Positions 60,788 to 64,000 of a stretch of 64,000 nucleotides of DNA are shown here, piece by piece. The notes under the pieces were generated by a model. It saw only the letters and a program-made list of their open reading frames with translations. It was not told the origin of the DNA and did no database searches. Location: assembly GCF_002269505.1 (NCBI RefSeq), contig NZ_NQKQ01000006.1, positions 124,001-188,000 on the forward strand, read 5' to 3'. The stretch's first letter is position 1. The number at the start of each line of letters is the position of its first letter. The position numbers and the translations under genes are program-made. Source of the stretch: Pseudomonas fragi. Lineage in GTDB: Bacteria; Pseudomonadota; Gammaproteobacteria; Pseudomonadales; Pseudomonadaceae.

Positions 60788-61034
60788 GGCAAATTCCTCA
60801 AATAAATAGTGGGCGCAAAGGCTTTGAAAAGTGGCGCCAGAGTGGCGCTGAGTGTGGCCCCGGTCAAGGAAAAACCGCCTGCTCCAGTCAGCCCGCAGCC
60901 CTTCGATAGATTGACGGTCGTGACTGTGCTAAAAAGGCTCGTACAGTGCTTGCAGCCCTTGTCCATCAAGGAGTTGGGGTTTCAGGCCGTAGATTTGTAA
61001 CAAAACGGGTCGCCTTGGCGATGGTAGAGCAGAT

Positions 61035-61442
61035 ATGGAAAAGCATTCCAGCGCCTTGAAGGTGATGGTGATCGACGATTCGAAAACCATTCGCCGCACC
61101 GCCGAAACACTGTTGAAAAACGTGGGCTGCGAGGTGATTACCGCCATCGATGGCTTTGATGCGCTGGCCAAGATTGTCGATCACCACCCGCACATTATCT
61201 TTGTCGACATCATGATGCCGCGTCTGGATGGCTATCAGACCTGTGCGCTGATCAAGAGTAACCGGGCGTTCAAGTCGATCCCGGTGATCATGTTGTCGTC
61301 CAAGGACGGTCTGTTCGACAAGGCCAAGGGGCGGATTGTGGGGTCTGATCAATTTTTGACCAAGCCCTTCAGTCGTGACGAACTGCTGAGCGCAATCAAG
61401 GCTCATGTGCCAGCCTTCAACATCACCCAAAGTGCCCAATGA
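61035..61442 (+). CDS. pilG: PilG, CheY-like response regulator of the Pil-Chp system
   Basis: A 135-residue receiver domain. The phospho-accepting Asp58 is in IIFVDIMMPRLDGYQT, with the acidic pair VIDDSKT at about 13-19 and Lys in FLTKPFSRDE. PilG receives phosphate from ChpA and promotes pilus extension and cAMP signalling in P. aeruginosa. It begins the pilG-pilH-pilI-pilJ order seen here. The start follows GGTAGAGCAGAT with a weak ribosome site. Confidence 0.94.
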   Translation: MEKHSSALKVMVIDDSKTIRRTAETLLKNVGCEVITAIDGFDALAKIVDHHPHIIFVDIMMPRLDGYQTCALIKSNRAFKSIPVIMLSSKDGLFDKAKGRIVGSDQFLTKPFSRDELLSAIKAHVPAFNITQSAQ

Positions 61443-61483
61443 CACCGGCCAGCCGGCCAATCACCTGATAAATGGGGAACACC

Positions 61484-61861
61484 ATGGCTCGCATTCTGAT
61501 CGTCGATGATTCGCCGACTGAAATGTACAAATTGACCGGCATGCTCGAAAAGCACGGCCATGAAGTGCTCAAGGCCGAAAACGGCGCAGACGGTGTCGCC
61601 CTGGCGCGTCTGGAAAAACCCGATGTGGTGCTGATGGACATTGTGATGCCGGGTCTCAACGGCTTTCAGGCGACGCGTCAGCTCACAAAAGATCCGGAAA
61701 CCGGCAACATCCCGGTAATCGTTGTGACTACCAAGGATCAGGAAACCGACATGGTCTGGGCTCAGCGCCAGGGTGCCAAGGGCTACCTGACCAAGCCGGT
61801 GGACGAAGAGCAACTGATCCTCAAGGTGAAAAAAATCCTGGAAGAAAACCCTCCTAAATGA
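61484..61861 (+). CDS. pilH: PilH, CheY-like response regulator of the Pil-Chp system
   Basis: A 125-residue receiver domain. The start at 61484 (MARILIVDDSPT) has a GGGGAA site; a frame four codons longer is unlikely. The phospho-accepting residue is Asp52 (VVLMDIVMPGLNG) and the conserved lysine is in GYLTKPVDEEQ. PilH works against PilG in controlling twitching in P. aeruginosa. It lies 41 bases after pilG and 10 bases before pilI, with an operon arrangement that is standard for this system. Confidence 0.94.
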   Translation: MARILIVDDSPTEMYKLTGMLEKHGHEVLKAENGADGVALARLEKPDVVLMDIVMPGLNGFQATRQLTKDPETGNIPVIVVTTKDQETDMVWAQRQGAKGYLTKPVDEEQLILKVKKILEENPPK

Positions 61862-61871
61862 CGGTCACCCT

Positions 61872-62411
61872 ATGCCCGGCGCACTGACAGCCTTCGAGCT
61901 GCTGCTTGAGATCGACCAGCGTTGTCGCTCGCTGGCAGCGGGTCTGGCGCCTGCACAGGCGCAGCTCGACACCTGGAGCGGTATTGGTTTTCGCATCGGT
62001 GAGCATTGTTTTGTGGCGCCGATGGGTGAAATTGCCGAGATCCTGCATGAGCCGCGGTTTACGCTGCTGCCCGGGGTAAAACCCTGGGTCAAGGGAGTGG
62101 CCAATTTGCGCGGACAACTGCTGCCGATCATGGACCTGTGCGGGTTTTTCGGGATCGAACTGTCACCCCTGCGTAAACAGCGTCGTGTATTGGTGCTGGA
62201 ATACAAAGAGGTGTTTGTCGGCTTACAGGTCGATGAAGTGCAGGGCATGCAGCACTTTGCCCATGCCGACCTCAATACTGATACGCAAACCTTGCCCCAC
62301 CCGGTATTTGCGCCTTATGTGCAAGGGCACTTTGCCGCTGAGCACCTGTGGTGGGTGTTCAGCCCGTTTGCCCTGGCCCGGGCGCCACAGTTCTGGGCGG
62401 TGGCCGTGTGA
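61872..62411 (+). CDS. pilI: PilI, CheW-like coupling protein
   Basis: A 179-residue CheW-domain protein linking the receptor PilJ to the histidine kinase ChpA. The CheW core is visible as PWVKGVANLRGQLLPIMDLC (about 76-95) and VLVLEYKEVFVGLQVDEVQG (about 108-127). There is no membrane segment. The start at 61872 has only a weak ribosome site and probably depends on coupling to pilH. It lies 41 bases before pilJ. Confidence 0.93.
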   Translation: MPGALTAFELLLEIDQRCRSLAAGLAPAQAQLDTWSGIGFRIGEHCFVAPMGEIAEILHEPRFTLLPGVKPWVKGVANLRGQLLPIMDLCGFFGIELSPLRKQRRVLVLEYKEVFVGLQVDEVQGMQHFAHADLNTDTQTLPHPVFAPYVQGHFAAEHLWWVFSPFALARAPQFWAVAV

Positions 62412-62452
62412 ACAGGCTTTCAGCTTTAAAACGGCATCTCAGGACCTGATCG

Positions 62453-64000
62453 ATGACCACAGCCAATACCGCTAAACCAATGGAAGGGTCGCGCAGTCGT
62501 TCGCAGATCATCGTGCTTTTTATCGCCCTGATCGTGTTCATCATGCTGTTGTTCGCCAATTTTGCTTACCTCAATACCCAGTCCAACTACGACAAGCAGT
62601 ACATCAGCCACGCGGGCGAGTTGCGGGTTTTGTCCCAGCGTATCGCCAAAAACGCCACCGAGGCCGCTGCCGGCAAAGCCGCGGCATTCAAATTGCTGAT
62701 CGATGCGCGCAATGATTTCAGCCAGCGCTGGGGTTATCTGAAAAAAGGCGACCCGGCTACCGGCCTGCCTCCTGCTCCTGCGTCCGTACACAAGGAAATG
62801 CAGGCGGTGCAGCGTGACTGGGAGCTGCTGCTCAATAACGTCAACGCCATTCTGGCCAGCGAACAAACCGTGCTGTCGCTGCATCAGGTGGCCGCAACGC
62901 TGGCCGAAACCGTGCCGCAGTTGCAGGTCGAATACGAAAAAGTCGTCGAAATCCTTTTGCAGCGTGGCGCCCCAGCCAGCCAGGTCGCCCTGGCCCAGCG
63001 TCAGTCCTTGCTGGCCGAGCGTATTTTGGGTGCGGTCAATACCGTGCTGGCCGGTGACGAAAATGCCGCCCAGGCCGCCGGAGCCTTCGGCCGTGATGCC
63101 AACCGCTTCGGTCTGGTGCTCAACGGCATGCTCGAAGGCAATGAAGGGATGAGAATTACCCAGGTTGAAGACAAGGATGCCCGCGCCCGCTTGCAGGACA
63201 TTTCCGAACTGTTCCAGTTTGTGTCCGGTACGGTAGACGAAATCCTTGAAACCTCGCCGCAACTGTTCCATGTGCGTGAAGCGGCAAACAACATTTTCAG
63301 TCTGTCGCAAACCCTGCTCGACGAAGCTTCGACCCTGGCCAATGGTTTTGAAAACCTCGCCAGCGGGCGCTCGCTGGATATTATCGGCGGTTATGTTCTG
63401 GGCTTGTTGGCACTGGCATCGATCATCCTGATCGGCCTGGTGATGGTGCGCGAAACCAATCGTCAATTGCGCGAAACGGCAGAAAAGAACGAGCGAAACC
63501 AGAATGCGATCATGCGGCTGCTTGACGAGATTGCCGACCTTGCGGACGGCGACCTGACGGTGACCGCCTCGGTGACCGAAGATTTCACCGGTGCCATCGC
63601 CGACTCGATCAATTACTCCATCGACCAGCTGCGTGAACTGGTGGCCACCATCAACCTGACGGCAGGCCAGGTCGCGGCAGCAGTCCAGGAAACCCAGGCC
63701 ACAGCCATGCAACTGGCCGAAGCTTCCGAACATCAGGCCCAGCAGATTGCCGAGGCCTCCGGGGCTATCAAGGAAATGGCCCATTCGATCGACGAAGTAT
63801 CGGCCAACGCTTCCGAGTCTTCGGCGGTTGCCGAGCGTTCCGTGGCCATTGCCAACAAGGGCAATGAAGTGGTTCATAACACCATCCATGGCATGGACAA
63901 TATTCGCGATCAGATCCAGGACACCGCCAAGCGGATCAAGCGTCTGGGTGAGTCTTCGCAGGAAATCGGCGATATTGTCAGCCTGATTGATGATATTGCC
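62453..64000 (+). CDS. pilJ: PilJ, methyl-accepting chemoreceptor of the Pil-Chp system (3' end cut by window edge)
   Basis: 516 codons are visible without a stop. The receptor has a first membrane segment at about 18-40 (IIVLFIALIVFIMLLFANFA). Two PilJ-type helical periplasmic repeats lie at about 45-290, and a second membrane segment at about 306-327 (YVLGLLALASIILIGLVMVR). A HAMP domain and the start of the cytoplasmic signalling helices follow (QETQATAMQLAEASEHQAQQ). The methyl-accepting tip should follow beyond the edge. It senses type IV pilus state in P. aeruginosa. Start at 62453 (MTTANTAKPM) has AGGA upstream. Confidence 0.94.
   Translation, partial: MTTANTAKPMEGSRSRSQIIVLFIALIVFIMLLFANFAYLNTQSNYDKQYISHAGELRVLSQRIAKNATEAAAGKAAAFKLLIDARNDFSQRWGYLKKGDPATGLPPAPASVHKEMQAVQRDWELLLNNVNAILASEQTVLSLHQVAATLAETVPQLQVEYEKVVEILLQRGAPASQVALAQRQSLLAERILGAVNTVLAGDENAAQAAGAFGRDANRFGLVLNGMLEGNEGMRITQVEDKDARARLQDISELFQFVSGTVDEILETSPQLFHVREAANNIFSLSQTLLDEASTLANGFENLASGRSLDIIGGYVLGLLALASIILIGLVMVRETNRQLRETAEKNERNQNAIMRLLDEIADLADGDLTVTASVTEDFTGAIADSINYSIDQLRELVATINLTAGQVAAAVQETQATAMQLAEASEHQAQQIAEASGAIKEMAHSIDEVSANASESSAVAERSVAIANKGNEVVHNTIHGMDNIRDQIQDTAKRIKRLGESSQEIGDIVSLIDDIA

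Overview
This is chromosomal DNA of a Pseudomonas in the P. fluorescens lineage. Three things point there. The gene order closely follows the P. aeruginosa betI-betT1-cbc-sdaB-gbdR-cdh-dgc-gbc-sox and hemW-metX-proC / pyrR-gshB-pilGHIJ loci. The coding sequence is GC-rich. Typical pseudomonad REP/REPIN palindromes (GTGGGAGC..GCTCGCGA type) lie between genes. No tRNA, rRNA, CRISPR array, prophage or complete insertion sequence was seen.

Bases 1-39300 form one long catabolic region for quaternary amines. It starts with betI (cut by the window edge), a perfect BetI-type operator and the choline carrier betT. The ABC transporter cbcXWV, the serine dehydratase sdaB and the master regulator gbdR follow. 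Next comes carnitine degradation (cdhB, cdhA, cdhC, caiX, cdhR), then dimethylglycine demethylation (M19-like protein, DUF5943 protein, dgcA, dgcB and two ETF-like subunits). The glycine betaine monooxygenase gbcA/gbcB comes after a gene-poor gap. Then come a ZapA/coiled-coil pair, threonine aldolase, and the sarcosine-oxidase/one-carbon operon glyA-soxBDAG-purU-fdhA. Together these convert choline and carnitine to glycine betaine, then to dimethylglycine, sarcosine, glycine, serine and pyruvate. The released one-carbon units pass through tetrahydrofolate, formate and formaldehyde.

Bases 39300-60800 are mostly housekeeping: an ECF sigma/anti-sigma pair with a DUF2780 protein, an acyltransferase, a retropepsin-like protein, mtgA, thiS-thiG-trmB, hemW-rdgB-DUF4426-metW-metX, yggU-yggT-proC-yggS, an NlpC/P60 protein, a double-TM2 protein, pyrR-pyrB-pyrC' (a catalytically dead dihydroorotase), algH-ruvX, tonB and gshB. 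The window ends in the Pil-Chp chemosensory operon pilG-pilH-pilI-pilJ (pilJ cut by the edge).

The most unusual structure is in the roughly 1.2 kb gene-free gap between the ETF/lytic-transglycosylase genes and gbcA. Four diverged 101-bp modules (24203-24751) align without a single gap. Each carries a convergent pair of DnaA-box-like 9-mers spanning exactly 35 bp. Exactly 49 bases after that pair comes a TGNNCR-AAAAA-TGNNCR element. It resembles a DnaA-binding or replication-control locus but is not flanked by the usual oriC genes. Other points worth a second look are an M19 'dipeptidase' lacking its metal ligands, an ETF subunit whose C-terminus is encoded by a REP element, a shared promoter motif in the betaine regulon, and the absence of pilT/pilU beside yggS.
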